DNA of 64,000 nt, taken from Roseovarius sp. MMSF_3281. Its GTDB lineage: Bacteria > Pseudomonadota > Alphaproteobacteria > Rhodobacterales > Rhodobacteraceae. Location: positions 25,879-89,878 of the forward strand of contig NZ_JASHIM010000019.1 of assembly GCF_030733685.1 (NCBI RefSeq). Reading direction: 5' to 3'. The first letter of the stretch is position 1; each line of letters begins with the position of its first letter. The position numbers and the translations under genes were made by a program. Under the pieces are notes generated by a model. It was given only the letters and a program-made list of their open reading frames with translations, did no database searches and had not been told where the DNA came from. Of this stretch, positions 47,458 to 57,200 are shown in pieces.

Positions 47458-48798
47458 ATGGGGCTGCGTTTCACCTTCATGCTCACACGCAACGACAAAA
47501 CCGCCACCTATGCCATGACGCATCTGCAAACGGCTCCCTCTCTTGGCGTCCGGCACATCGGCTTAAAGGATGTTGGGCTGCCGCTTGAAGACCTGAAATC
47601 CCTTAACAAAGCTATTCAGGCAAAAGGAGCCACCTTGTACCTCGAAGTCGTTTCTCTTGACAAAGAAAGCGAAGTCGCATCCGCGCGCGCCGCCGTCGAC
47701 ATCGGCATTGATGTTCTGCTTGGTGGCACTCGGGTCGATGATGTGCTGCCGGTGCTTTCCGGGAGTGGACTTCAATATTATCCCTTTATAGGCGAGCTTC
47801 CCGGACATCCGAGCGCGCTGGAAGGCACCATTGAGGAGATCGCGGCGAGTGTGGCCGATCTTGCATCCCGAGATGGCGTACATGGCCTTGATCTCCTCGC
47901 CTACCGCTCTCCGGACCAAAACGTGCCTCAGTTGATCGAGACCGTCTGCCAAGCCACAGGCAAGCCGGTCATCGTGGCGGGCTCCATTGCGGGCCAAGAA
48001 CGGATTGCCGCCGTTTATGGGGCCGGTGCGGCTGGTTTCACGATTGGGACCATGGCTCTGGACGAGGAACATCCTGCGAACGGAAAAAGACTGGAAGCGC
48101 AATTGACCGCCATTCTACGGGATTTCGCCGATCTCACTGGACACCTGTCACTCTTCGGAGAAAAGGGCTCAATGTCGCCCTTGGAACATTCAGTGAAACC
48201 TGGTCGCCGCTTGTGGCAGGTCAACGATATGCAGATCAGGCTGACAAAGTTTGCCGGTCCTTTCACTTGGCATTTTCACGAGCGCCGTTTTGACAGCGGT
48301 ATCCTTAGAGCTCACGTTGATCGTGATCGCGGGGTCAACGTTCGCCATCACGATCTATGTAGGTTTCGTGGATCCATCCCGTCACTACGATTGAGAGCGA
48401 CCGGCAGCTTTGGACTGATCGTGTTGAGAAACTCGGTTTCCGCCCAGAGTCTGTCGATTTCGCAGAATTCCTTCCCACTGAAGCGCCGGTCCAGAAACGA
48501 TGTTTGCCAAGGCGGGCTTTCCGCGAAGCATGTTCCTGTTTTTAGGCACGATTCCGCGGTGACGGCGTTTTTCAACACAATCGGCTCGAAACGGACTTTC
48601 AACGCTGCAGCAAGCAACGCCGACTCGTTGCTGCCGTTCGGCATGCCGCCGAAGCTCGGCCGCTTTCAGCCCATCCCCTCGAGGACCTTGCCATGCAAAC
48701 TGGCTCGGTTTGAAAGCATCAAGGCCTCGTACGATAGCGATGGATTGATCGCCCAAGAAGCCGCAACACGCCTCAAGGTCGGCAAAACACGTCTCTAA
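47458..48798 (+). CDS. TIM-barrel protein running into a cupin fragment
   Basis: A 446-codon frame with a strong AGGAGGT before the ATG at 47458. Residues 1-230 look like a HisA-type or related (beta/alpha)8 barrel (GVRHIGLKDVGLPLEDLKSL, DIGIDVLLGGTRVDDVLPVL, PVIVAGSIAGQERIAAVYGA). Residues about 255-283 read LWQVNDMQIRLTKFAGPFTW followed by HFHE, the start of a small cupin. After that there is no recognisable homology, so the last 165 codons are probably read-through of decayed DNA. It directly follows the pdxA relic by sharing the TGATG junction, which suggests it came from a tetronate-type catabolic operon. Only the first domain may still fold. Confidence 0.65.
   Translation: MGLRFTFMLTRNDKTATYAMTHLQTAPSLGVRHIGLKDVGLPLEDLKSLNKAIQAKGATLYLEVVSLDKESEVASARAAVDIGIDVLLGGTRVDDVLPVLSGSGLQYYPFIGELPGHPSALEGTIEEIAASVADLASRDGVHGLDLLAYRSPDQNVPQLIETVCQATGKPVIVAGSIAGQERIAAVYGAGAAGFTIGTMALDEEHPANGKRLEAQLTAILRDFADLTGHLSLFGEKGSMSPLEHSVKPGRRLWQVNDMQIRLTKFAGPFTWHFHERRFDSGILRAHVDRDRGVNVRHHDLCRFRGSIPSLRLRATGSFGLIVLRNSVSAQSLSISQNSFPLKRRSRNDVCQGGLSAKHVPVFRHDSAVTAFFNTIGSKRTFNAAASNADSLLPFGMPPKLGRFQPIPSRTLPCKLARFESIKASYDSDGLIAQEAATRLKVGKTRL
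48305..48398 (+). pseudogene. Membrane-protein C-terminal relic in another frame
   Basis: The shifted reading LTAVSLELTLIVIAGSTFAI followed by TIYVGFVDPSRHYD and a stop looks like a last transmembrane helix of a transporter. It overlaps the 3' part of the TIM-barrel frame and has no start or upstream part. The family was not identified. Confidence 0.35.
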
Positions 48799-49087
48799 AT
48801 GCCCTCAGAGACCAGAAATCTGACTAAAACTGCGGATAGTTCCCGTAAAGTTCGCGCAAGCCGGACTACGACGTCACTTTTATGCAGTGCCCCTTCTTCA
48901 GCTTGTTAAAGCACCGTTCGACTAGGTTGCACAAACGAAGCAGCGAGCAGTCGACGCCGACGCGTAACTTGTGCAACGGGATGACGAGCCATAACATCGC
49001 GTTTGCCCATGGATTTTCGAATGCTGTCAGCACCATAGCCCCAGTCACCGTGCCAGCAAGCATGGGCGGCAGCACCATCTCATCCGA
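48799..49087. other. Spacer with a short IS5-type relic
   Basis: A 289-base junction before the type I secretion locus. On the minus strand, 48960-48866 reads LRLCNLVERCFNKLKKG, like the C-terminal NVVERCFNRLKQ of IS5-family transposases, then ends. Nothing else recognised. Confidence 0.6.
48866..48960 (-). pseudogene. IS5-family transposase C-terminal fragment
   Basis: CNLVERCFNKLKKGH is similar to the conserved region around the catalytic Glu of IS5-group transposases. It is too short to be active and has no start codon of its own. Confidence 0.6.
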
Positions 49088-50440
49088 TCAAAGCAGATCA
49101 TCCGCCAGCGGATAGCCGTATATGCGCGTTCCTTCAAGCCCGAGCGCGCTTCGCAATCGGCCGCTGCGCACCGCGCATTCCAGCCGGGTTCGCGCCAATT
49201 CGGATTGCAGCTGGACCAATTCGGCCTTGCGCGAATAATACTCCTCTTCATTGTCGAGAAGCTCCGAAAGCTGCCGCGTGCCAAGATCCAGATACTGGCT
49301 GCGGTAAAGCTCACGGGTTTCGGACACAAGCGAAATCTGGCGTTCCAGCAGTTCGCGCTTCTGTTTTCCGGCGGCCAGCGAGCGCAGAAGCCCGCGTTCT
49401 CCAAGGCTTTCTTCAAGGCCCGCGGCGTCAACCCGCGCTTTGGCTGCGGCAAGGGTGTTGCGTGCTGCCTTTGCCTTCGCGCTGAGCGCACCGCCTTGCA
49501 ACAGGTCCGACTGCACATCGAGGTTGAGGCCGACCGGCAACCGGTCGGTGCCCGCTTCTGCGCGCACGATCGGCTTAAGAGCGACACTAGGGTTAAGCGC
49601 ATTCTGTGCCTGCTCCGAGGCAAGTTGCGCGCGCCCGAGTTCGAGCCGCGCCAGAAGAACGTCGTCAGTTGCATCCTGTGACTTGCAGGACGGGGAAGAT
49701 ATACCGATATGCCCGCCACGGGATTGCCCGCTCAGCAGGATCAGCCGATCGCGCGCCTCGGCCAGGGCGAGTTCGGTATCATTGACCAGAAAGGCGGCAG
49801 ACTGCAGACGCCGGCGCGTCTCAAGCACGTCGGTCGAGGGGACCGCACCGCTGGCCGCGCGGGAGGCGACGAATTCTTCCAACTCGCCAAGCGCATCGAG
49901 CTGCTTGCGATAGACGCCGAGCAGATCAGATAGCGTTTGCACCTCGTCATAGGTTTCCAGAAGATCGGTCAGGGCCGTGTCGACCTCTTTCTGGAAGGTG
50001 ACATAGCTGATCTGCATGTCGAAATCAGCGATTTTGATAGCCCGTTTGCTGTTGCCGCCGTCGAACAGCAACTGCGTTCCTGCCAGCTCAGCCACGGCCT
50101 TTCCGTCTCCTGCAGAACCGACACCGCCGCCCACCGACATTCCCAGAGCCGGGAAAAGCGCAGCGCGCTGCACCCGCACCTCATCAGCACTGGCCGAGAC
50201 GAGGCTGGCTGCCTCGCGCACCGCCGGGTTGCGCAAGAGACCGTTGCGGGCCACGCTTCGGGTATCATTGCCCTTTGCCGGCGCTAGCGGTGCAAGGCTT
50301 TCGGCGCGCTCGATAAGCGCCGCCTCCATACCGTCGGGCTCAGGCAGCGCGACACAGCCTGCAAGCAGCAGGCACGCCGAGGCCATTACCAGCCCTCTGA
50401 GCTCTGTGGTCCGTTGTCGCGACGGCCGTTTTCGGATCAT
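49088..50440 (-). CDS. TolC-family outer-membrane efflux lipoprotein
   Basis: A 450-residue protein. A lipobox LLLAGC places the lipidated cysteine at residue 29. Two repeats of the OEP coiled-coil domain follow (RNPAVREAASLVSASADEVR, QIS and ELYRSQYLDLGTRQLSELLD regions). It forms the outer-membrane channel for type I secretion of the giant adhesin. It is last in the locus, 7 bp after the BamE-like gene. Confidence 0.9.
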   Translation of the reverse strand: MIRKRPSRQRTTELRGLVMASACLLLAGCVALPEPDGMEAALIERAESLAPLAPAKGNDTRSVARNGLLRNPAVREAASLVSASADEVRVQRAALFPALGMSVGGGVGSAGDGKAVAELAGTQLLFDGGNSKRAIKIADFDMQISYVTFQKEVDTALTDLLETYDEVQTLSDLLGVYRKQLDALGELEEFVASRAASGAVPSTDVLETRRRLQSAAFLVNDTELALAEARDRLILLSGQSRGGHIGISSPSCKSQDATDDVLLARLELGRAQLASEQAQNALNPSVALKPIVRAEAGTDRLPVGLNLDVQSDLLQGGALSAKAKAARNTLAAAKARVDAAGLEESLGERGLLRSLAAGKQKRELLERQISLVSETRELYRSQYLDLGTRQLSELLDNEEEYYSRKAELVQLQSELARTRLECAVRSGRLRSALGLEGTRIYGYPLADDLL

Positions 50441-50447
50441 GCAGAGA

Positions 50448-50879
50448 TCACCGTTTCTGTGCCGAGATCAGATTCGCACATTGCTGGCGGCGCCACACGG
50501 CGCGGTCAACCATTCCGTCATCGTCGAAAAACACGCGGTACTGGCAGATCAGCTGGCTGGGACCAGTCAGTGGCAGCGACACATGAAATTCCAGCGAACC
50601 GTCGCCATACCCGATGGCAGGGCGCCCAAGCGCCCGTTGCAGATCGCGCCGCGACATCCCCGGCCTCACGCTGCGAACCCTCGCAATCCTTTTTTTAACG
50701 CCTTCTCTGGAATAGGGTACGTTCAGGTCTGGATATTCACGGGATACCGAAGAAAAACCGGCATTCGGATCGACCATCTGGACGGAGTCGGCCTCTTGCG
50801 CCGTGACGCCCCCCAAAGGCGAAAGGGACAGAATGGCAGTCATAAGAAGGGCGCGATATGCGCCGCAATGTCGTATCAT
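50448..50879 (-). CDS. Small periplasmic BamE/SmpA-like protein
   Basis: A 143-residue precursor with a signal peptide (YRALLMTAILSLSPLGGVTA, cleavage before QEA). The C-terminal 80 residues have the VRPGMSRRDLQRALGRPAIG motif followed by FHVSLPLTGPSQLICQYRVF, typical of the SmpA/OmlA (BamE) fold. An alternative start at 50942 would overlap the HlyD stop (ATGA) and add 21 residues before the signal; AAGGGG supports the inner start, but the overlap is also plausible. Standard type I loci do not contain such a gene; its position between HlyD and TolC suggests a role in channel assembly. Confidence 0.75.
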   Translation of the reverse strand: MIRHCGAYRALLMTAILSLSPLGGVTAQEADSVQMVDPNAGFSSVSREYPDLNVPYSREGVKKRIARVRSVRPGMSRRDLQRALGRPAIGYGDGSLEFHVSLPLTGPSQLICQYRVFFDDDGMVDRAVWRRQQCANLISAQKR

Positions 50880-50938
50880 GTCGTTAACCCCTTTGCGGTC
50901 ATGTTTGGTATTGCGAATGGTCGGAGTACCCCGTGCCT

Positions 50939-52114
50939 TCATCTTTCACGAAGCGCCTCCTGTGCCCGGTTGAACGGTTTGACGAGATACTGCCAGACGG
51001 TCTTTTCTCCGGTGCGGATGTCCACCGTCGCAATCATACCGGGAACGATCGGAAAACGCTTTCCGGCCTTGTTAGTCAGGAAATCCTCACGGGTGCGGAT
51101 ATAGGCTCGGTAATAGACTTGTTCGGGATTTACCTCATCGCGCACCGTGTTGGGCGAGATCGTCACCACCTCGCCGGACAGCCCGCCGAAGATCGCGTAA
51201 TCATAGGCCGACAGTTTTACCTGCGCCTCCTGGCCGGGATGAATGAAGGCAATGTCGCGCGGAGAAATCCGCGCCTCGATCAACAACTGATCGTCCATCG
51301 GAACGATGGTCATCAGATTGCCGCCCGGCGGCACGACACCGCCGATCGTCGTCACCGCTATGTCCTTGACGATGCCACGCATGGGAGCATGGAAAACGAG
51401 TCTTTCAAGCTGGTCCGACCGGCCACGCATGACCGAAGCCTGCACCTCGGCTTCCGCATTGACCCGCCGCAACTCCTCGCCGGCCTGGACCCGCGCATCG
51501 GCCTGCAGGCGGGCAATCTCCAGTTCGGTCTGGGCCGCATCGCGGCGCAGTCGGATCACCTCGACCCGGCTTGCGGCGCCGCTTTGTTGCAGCTTCTCCG
51601 CGATTTCGAGCTCCTGGCGTGTCAACTCCAGCCCTTCGGTCAGGCCCGACAGTGTCTCTTGCAGGCTGTTGCGGCGTGACCGGAACAGGGCCAGTTCGTT
51701 GCGCCTCAGTTGATCGAATTCATCGCCAGACAATTCATCAGGGAAGTTTACCGTATCGCGGCCGTCCAGTTCCGCGCGCAGCCGTGCGGCCGCGGCGATA
51801 CTGGAATGATATTTCGCTGCCGCTTCCTCCACGTTGGAGGCCGAGCGCGTGGCGTCGAGCCTGGCGATTGTCTGACCTTTCTCGACCATGTCGCCCTCCT
51901 TGATCGAAATCGCCGTCACGATCCCGCCTTCGAGCGACTGGATAACCTGTTCGCGCGAAGAGGGCACGACCGTGCCCTGACCGCTGGACACCTCGACCAG
52001 CGGAAAATACCAGGCCCAGCCAAGGAACAGCGCCAGCATGACGAAGACCAGCCAGACCAGCCTGCGTTCGGCCCTTGCGGTGGGGCGTTCCTCAATGATG
52101 GACAGGGCCGTCAT
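50939..52114 (-). CDS. Type I secretion membrane-fusion protein (HlyD family)
   Basis: A 391-residue adaptor. A single membrane helix lies near residues 20-38 (LVFVMLALFLGWAWYFPLVE). A biotinyl-lipoyl-like hairpin (VSSGQGTVVPSSREQVIQSL), a long alpha-helical coiled coil to about residue 260 and the C-terminal beta-barrel (RAYIRTREDFLTNKAGKRFP) follow. It bridges the inner-membrane ATPase to TolC. Its ATG overlaps the ATPase stop by 4 bp. Confidence 0.93.
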   Translation of the reverse strand: MTALSIIEERPTARAERRLVWLVFVMLALFLGWAWYFPLVEVSSGQGTVVPSSREQVIQSLEGGIVTAISIKEGDMVEKGQTIARLDATRSASNVEEAAAKYHSSIAAAARLRAELDGRDTVNFPDELSGDEFDQLRRNELALFRSRRNSLQETLSGLTEGLELTRQELEIAEKLQQSGAASRVEVIRLRRDAAQTELEIARLQADARVQAGEELRRVNAEAEVQASVMRGRSDQLERLVFHAPMRGIVKDIAVTTIGGVVPPGGNLMTIVPMDDQLLIEARISPRDIAFIHPGQEAQVKLSAYDYAIFGGLSGEVVTISPNTVRDEVNPEQVYYRAYIRTREDFLTNKAGKRFPIVPGMIATVDIRTGEKTVWQYLVKPFNRAQEALRER

Positions 52115-54249
52115 GCCGCAGCCTCGGCGCCGCGCAATTGTGCCAGCACCTTGTCTTTGGGGCCATCCATGGCGATGCAGCCGTTGTTGACCACGATCAG
52201 GCGGTCGACGATCCGCAGAACGGCGGGGCGATGGGTGGCGACAATAACCGACACATCGCGCCCCACCTTTCCGAGTATGTCGATCATCGCCGCCTCGGAG
52301 ACCTCATCGAGGGCGGCTGTCGGCTCGTCCAGCAACAGGACATTGGGTTCACGGAGCAGGAGGCGCGCCATAAGCAAGCCCTGTTTCTGGCCGCCGGACA
52401 GACCAAGCCCGCCTTCCTGCACCAGATGATCGAGCCCCTCGGGCAACCGGTGAATGAATTCGCCAAGGCCCATGCGATCCAGCGTATCCAGGATCGCCGC
52501 GTCCGTGGCATCCGGTGCGCCAAGCATCAGGTTCTCGCGCAATGTGCCATGAAACAGCCGCGCCCCCTGGCCCAGCAGGGCGATGTCGCGCCGCAGGTCC
52601 GTGGGGTCGATCAGCCCCATCACCACGTTATCGACGCGAATTTCACCCGCCAAGGGTTCAAGCAGACCTGCCAGCCCCGACAACAGGGTTGACTTGCCGG
52701 CGCCGTTGCGCCCCAGTATGGCGATGCGTTCACCCGGTGCGATCTTCATCTGCTCGATCTTCATGATCGGCGTCATCTGGTCATGGCCGAATACCGCCTC
52801 ATTCAGGGCAAAATCACCGTGGATCACGGGCTTGTGGATGCGCTGTTCCTGCGGGGCAGTATCGACCGGCAGTGCCATCAACTGATCAAGGGCCTGACGG
52901 GCGACCCTTGCCTGTTGCCAGCGGGTCAGGATCTGGGTGACAGAGGCCAGCGGTGCCAGCATCCTCGAAGACAGGATTGATGCCGCGACAAGCGCGCCGG
53001 TGCTCATCTCACCCGCCATCACCAGCGGAGCCCCGAAGCAGACCACCACCGCGAAGACCGCGCCCTGCACGGTCTGCGCCCAGGATGACAGGCGGTTCAC
53101 CAGATCGCGCAGCTGCATCGACGATCCGGCGGTGGTTTCGTTGTAATGGTTCCACAGGTTCTGGAACCGGGTTTCGGCCTGCAGTGACTTGATATCGTCA
53201 AGTCCCTGTATCGCCTCGACCAGCATGGCGCTGCGTAGCGCGCTTTCGCGGGTGTTGGCCTCGGCCAGCCTGCGCAGGCGCTTCTGCGCAAAAAGGCCGG
53301 GCGCCACCATCAGGACCACGGCAGCCAGCGGAATCCAGACCAACGGGCCGACGATGTAATAGAAGAGTCCGCAGAACAGCAGGAAAAACGGCACATCTGC
53401 AATTGCCGACACGGTAGTCGAGGTCATCATCTCGCGCACATGTTCCAGTTCACGCACCTGCGAGATGAATGTGCCGGTGGACCGGGGGCGGGAGGTATTG
53501 CGCACGCGCAGCGCATGACCGAAAACCCGGTCCGAAATGCGCAGATCGGCGGCCTTGCCCGCCTCGTCGGTGATCCGCCCACGCGCGAAACGCATCAGGA
53601 GGCCAAAGAATAGCGCCAGCATAACGCCCGTGAAAAGCACCCACAGCGTGTTCATGGACTGACCGGGAATGACCCGGTCATAAACCTGCATCGAGAAGAT
53701 GATCCCCGCCAGCGCCAACACGTTCGTCACCAGCGACGCGATCATGACGGCCCTGTAGGGCGCAAGGTCCGCCAGGGCGATATTACGCAGCCAATCGGGG
53801 CGCCAAGGCGCGATATAATCGTCGATCCGCCGATCGGGCCGGGCAGAGGCCGGGCGCAGCACGAACAGGCGGCGGGTGCGGCGTGTCAGATCTTCGCGGG
53901 AAATTGGCGTTTCCAACCCATCGTCGCCGGATAGAGCGACCCCGAAACCATCCGGGGTTTCCCGTTCGACCACGCCGACATCACCGTCGTCGAATTCCAC
54001 CACCAGTGGCAGGCGCAGGCTCGAAATTGCGTCGACCCGGACGTTCGGCTCTCGGATCGAAAGCCCCGCCGAGCGCGCGAGAACCCGCAACCGGTCTACG
54101 TCAGCAGACCACGCCATATCCAGCCGGACACGCTCGGGCGAGACGGCGATGCGGTAATGCGCGGCAACGCGCAACACCGCTTCTGTCCAACCCTTGTGAG
54201 AGCTGGTCCTGCCCGTTTCGGGGCGGGATATGCTCGTTTCGGCCGCCAC
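52111..54249 (-). CDS. Type I secretion ABC ATPase/permease with C39-like domain (LapB-type)
   Basis: A 712-residue exporter from a GTG at 54249. Residues about 15-125 are a peptidase-C39-like domain without the catalytic Cys, as in LapB/HlyB. Six membrane helices follow. The nucleotide-binding domain has Walker A GRNGAGKST at 513-521, signature LSGGQ at 617-621 and Walker B LLLDEP around 641. GAGG lies before this GTG, and it starts 4 bases after the adhesin stop, so translation is coupled. An in-frame ATG at 54285 is less likely because its purine site abuts the codon. Confidence 0.9.
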   Translation of the reverse strand: MAAETSISRPETGRTSSHKGWTEAVLRVAAHYRIAVSPERVRLDMAWSADVDRLRVLARSAGLSIREPNVRVDAISSLRLPLVVEFDDGDVGVVERETPDGFGVALSGDDGLETPISREDLTRRTRRLFVLRPASARPDRRIDDYIAPWRPDWLRNIALADLAPYRAVMIASLVTNVLALAGIIFSMQVYDRVIPGQSMNTLWVLFTGVMLALFFGLLMRFARGRITDEAGKAADLRISDRVFGHALRVRNTSRPRSTGTFISQVRELEHVREMMTSTTVSAIADVPFFLLFCGLFYYIVGPLVWIPLAAVVLMVAPGLFAQKRLRRLAEANTRESALRSAMLVEAIQGLDDIKSLQAETRFQNLWNHYNETTAGSSMQLRDLVNRLSSWAQTVQGAVFAVVVCFGAPLVMAGEMSTGALVAASILSSRMLAPLASVTQILTRWQQARVARQALDQLMALPVDTAPQEQRIHKPVIHGDFALNEAVFGHDQMTPIMKIEQMKIAPGERIAILGRNGAGKSTLLSGLAGLLEPLAGEIRVDNVVMGLIDPTDLRRDIALLGQGARLFHGTLRENLMLGAPDATDAAILDTLDRMGLGEFIHRLPEGLDHLVQEGGLGLSGGQKQGLLMARLLLREPNVLLLDEPTAALDEVSEAAMIDILGKVGRDVSVIVATHRPAVLRIVDRLIVVNNGCIAMDGPKDKVLAQLRGAEAAA

Positions 54250-54253
54250 GCCG

Positions 54254-57200
54254 TCAGACCTCGTAGACGCCCGGCTGAAGCTCATCCTCCAGTGCGGTCC
54301 CCGGCATCGAGTGGTCGGGCGCCGTGTCCTCAGATTGCTGGCGCGCATCGCCATTGGACTTTTCTTCCGGCAGGCCGGCGGTCAGATCCTCGTCATCACC
54401 CGCCGACGACATCAGATCGTCAAATGCGGGCGTCTCGGGTACGGCGGCGCGATTTGCCGTATCGCCGTCGCCGAGCGAGGCAAGGCCGAAGCCTTCCGTT
54501 TCGCCCCCTAACCCGAAGGACATCATCATCGGCGCCGCGAACGGGCTTGGCAGCGGGTCTACAGTCACGTCCTCAACCGTCAGGATCACATCCGGGCCAC
54601 TGCTGTTGGTTCCGGTGAAGGTGCCGTCACCATTGTCGGTCCAGTCGCCCGAAAGCGACAGTGTGTCTTCGGCCGACCCGCGCACCGTCAGCAGGTTGCC
54701 GCCATCGGTCATGCCGCGGACCTGGTTCGGTGTCAGGTCGGTGATCGAATTTACCCCTTCGACACCGAGGTCCAGCGTCTCGACATTGCTCAGCTGCGCA
54801 TCAAGCTGTGCCCCGGTCAGGCTTTCGCCGCCGCGAAAATGCACCGTGTCCTCACCAGCTTTGCCGTTGATGGCATTGCCGGTCCAGATCAGGTCGTCGT
54901 CGCCTATCGTCGGCAGTTGCGCGCTCAGGTTGACCGTCAACGTGGCGTTGGTGTCCGTGGATACCGCACCGGCATCGCCGCTTTCCACCGTCCGCGCCGT
55001 CACGTCGATCTGAACGCCGGCGGTGCCGGTGTCCTGATCTGCCAATGCGTCACGGGCCTGAACAAAGCCCAGTTCGTCCAGATCGGACTGGCTGAGCCCG
55101 GTCAGGGTGTACGTGTCGCTGCCGGCATCATAACTGACGCCCGAGCCAAGCGGCGTATTGCCCGTGTAGAAGGACGCAAATTCACCCAGGCCCGTGATTT
55201 CAAGCGTCGTTGTCTCGGTGCTTTCATCCGGGGCGGCCGTCACCGATGCACCCTCGGAATCGACCATGGACGCGTTCAGGTTCAGCGCCACGATGCTACC
55301 TTCCCGGCCGAACGAATTGGTCCCCGTCAGCGTCAGGCCGTTGGCCACCGGCGTGACCGTGACGTCGCCGATCGGCAGGACGTCCACGCGGGTCTCGGAC
55401 AGGGCGGTTTCGCCCGATGTCACCGCGAGTTCCAGATCGTCCAGCGTGCCGCTCCAGTTTTGCGGCGGCAGGATACCGACATAGGGTGGCAACGAAGCGC
55501 CGCCATCGGCCAAAACCCAGGTGTTGACGCCACCGGCGCCGCCGGCGTTGACCGCCAGTTCGGCAAGGTTCGCATCGCTTGCGCTGGCCCCGGTATACAG
55601 CAGGAACCCCTCGGGCAGGTTCGACAGGAGAACCGTAAGGATTTCCTCGGAACCGTCGGCATCGTTCAGGGCCAACGCCAGATCGAGTTCGATCAGCGCG
55701 TCGTTGCTGGAATCCGCCGCCTCGGCACCTGTGAGCGGGCCGGTCGGCGAAAGCGTGACCCCGTCGTTGCTCATCTCGACCGGAATGGTCGCGGTGCCCG
55801 TCGAGGTTGTCGCGACAGCGTCGGTCTCAACGTTACGTATCCAAGCGTCAAAGGTGACGTCCCCGGCGGCCATGTTGTCCGGCGTGAACACCAGATCCTG
55901 CGGCCCGTCCATCGCCACTCCCGGGACGATGTAGTAGGTGCCGTTGGGTATGCCCTCGACATCGCTAACCGACTGCGGCGTCAGCTCCGTGCCACCCTGC
56001 GACAATGTCCCGTTTTCCAGTCCGCCCGTACCGCCGATTTGCAGGTAGAGATCGCCGTTGACGGTCGATCCGTCAGGTCCGTCGGCGGGGTTCGTCACCG
56101 TTACGGTCAGGGGAATCTCGGTATCGCTTTCCGTCACTTTGCCATCAGCGTCCGACGCACCAAGAGCGATGTCGATCGCGGCCATGTCGGTCACCGGGTT
56201 CACCGGAACGGTTGGCGCGATGGTCTCTGCCTCGGACCTGCCGGCACCGGCCACGGCGGTGGTCAGCGTGGCGTTGACCTCGAAGGGTTCGGCAAGATTG
56301 TTATCGTTGCCATCCTGCGGCGGCGTGACCTCGATGCTGTCCATAAGCGTGTCAAGTTTTGCCTGAACTTCGGCGGCGTCGTCACCCGATGCGGTCGTCA
56401 CCGATGCGGTCCAGACCTCCTGACCATCGATCACGGTGCGCACCATGCCATCCACCTGCGCTCCCGCGGGCAGATCGACGATAGTGACGGTCAGGATGTT
56501 CGGGCTGGAGGTCTGAGCCGCGACCTCTGCGTCGACAATGTCGGACAGCAGGAAGCTGGTATCCTCGGTCGCCTCTGCCCCGGTGTAATCCCAGGTTTCG
56601 ATCGATGCAGGGGGCTCCTCGCCGCCGGGCGGGAAGGTGGTGGTCAGGAACCACTGCGCCGTATCGGACAGAACATCGGTCGCAGACCCGGCCTGATCGC
56701 CGCGGTCCTGAGTCTGCACCGTGACCGAGATCGGCGCGTCGGTCAGCCCGGCTGCGCCATAGCCCACGGTAAAGGTAACCGGCAGATCGAGCCCACCCGC
56801 ATCGTCGACCGGCAGTGCATCGCCCCCCTCATAGGTCAGCAGCCAGGTGCCGCCGCCAAGCAATTCGCCACCATCGACGGTCACGCCTTCGGGCACGTCG
56901 TCCAGGATCACGCGCACAAGGTGTTCGCTGCCGTCATGATCGGGGTTGTCGATGTTAAGGTTGACGGTCACCTGATCGCCGCTGGTGTCGACGGTCACGC
57001 TGTCGCCCGGCACCGAGTCGATGCTGTCGATCGTCAGCGCGGGTGCGTCGCTGACCGGTGTTGCGGTCAGGTCGAACCGTCCGGCGGTCCAGCCGCTGGT
57101 TTCCGGGGCCACGCTGCCGTCGCCCGGATCGGTGATCCGGTATTGCAGATCGAAACCGCCCAGCGAACCATCCAGATGCTCGCCACCCTGTGCCGAAAGC

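Noticed and set aside
48385..48756. 123-codon minus-strand frame opposite the TIM-barrel tail
   Set aside because: No start signal or domain; both strands are open by chance in this decayed stretch.
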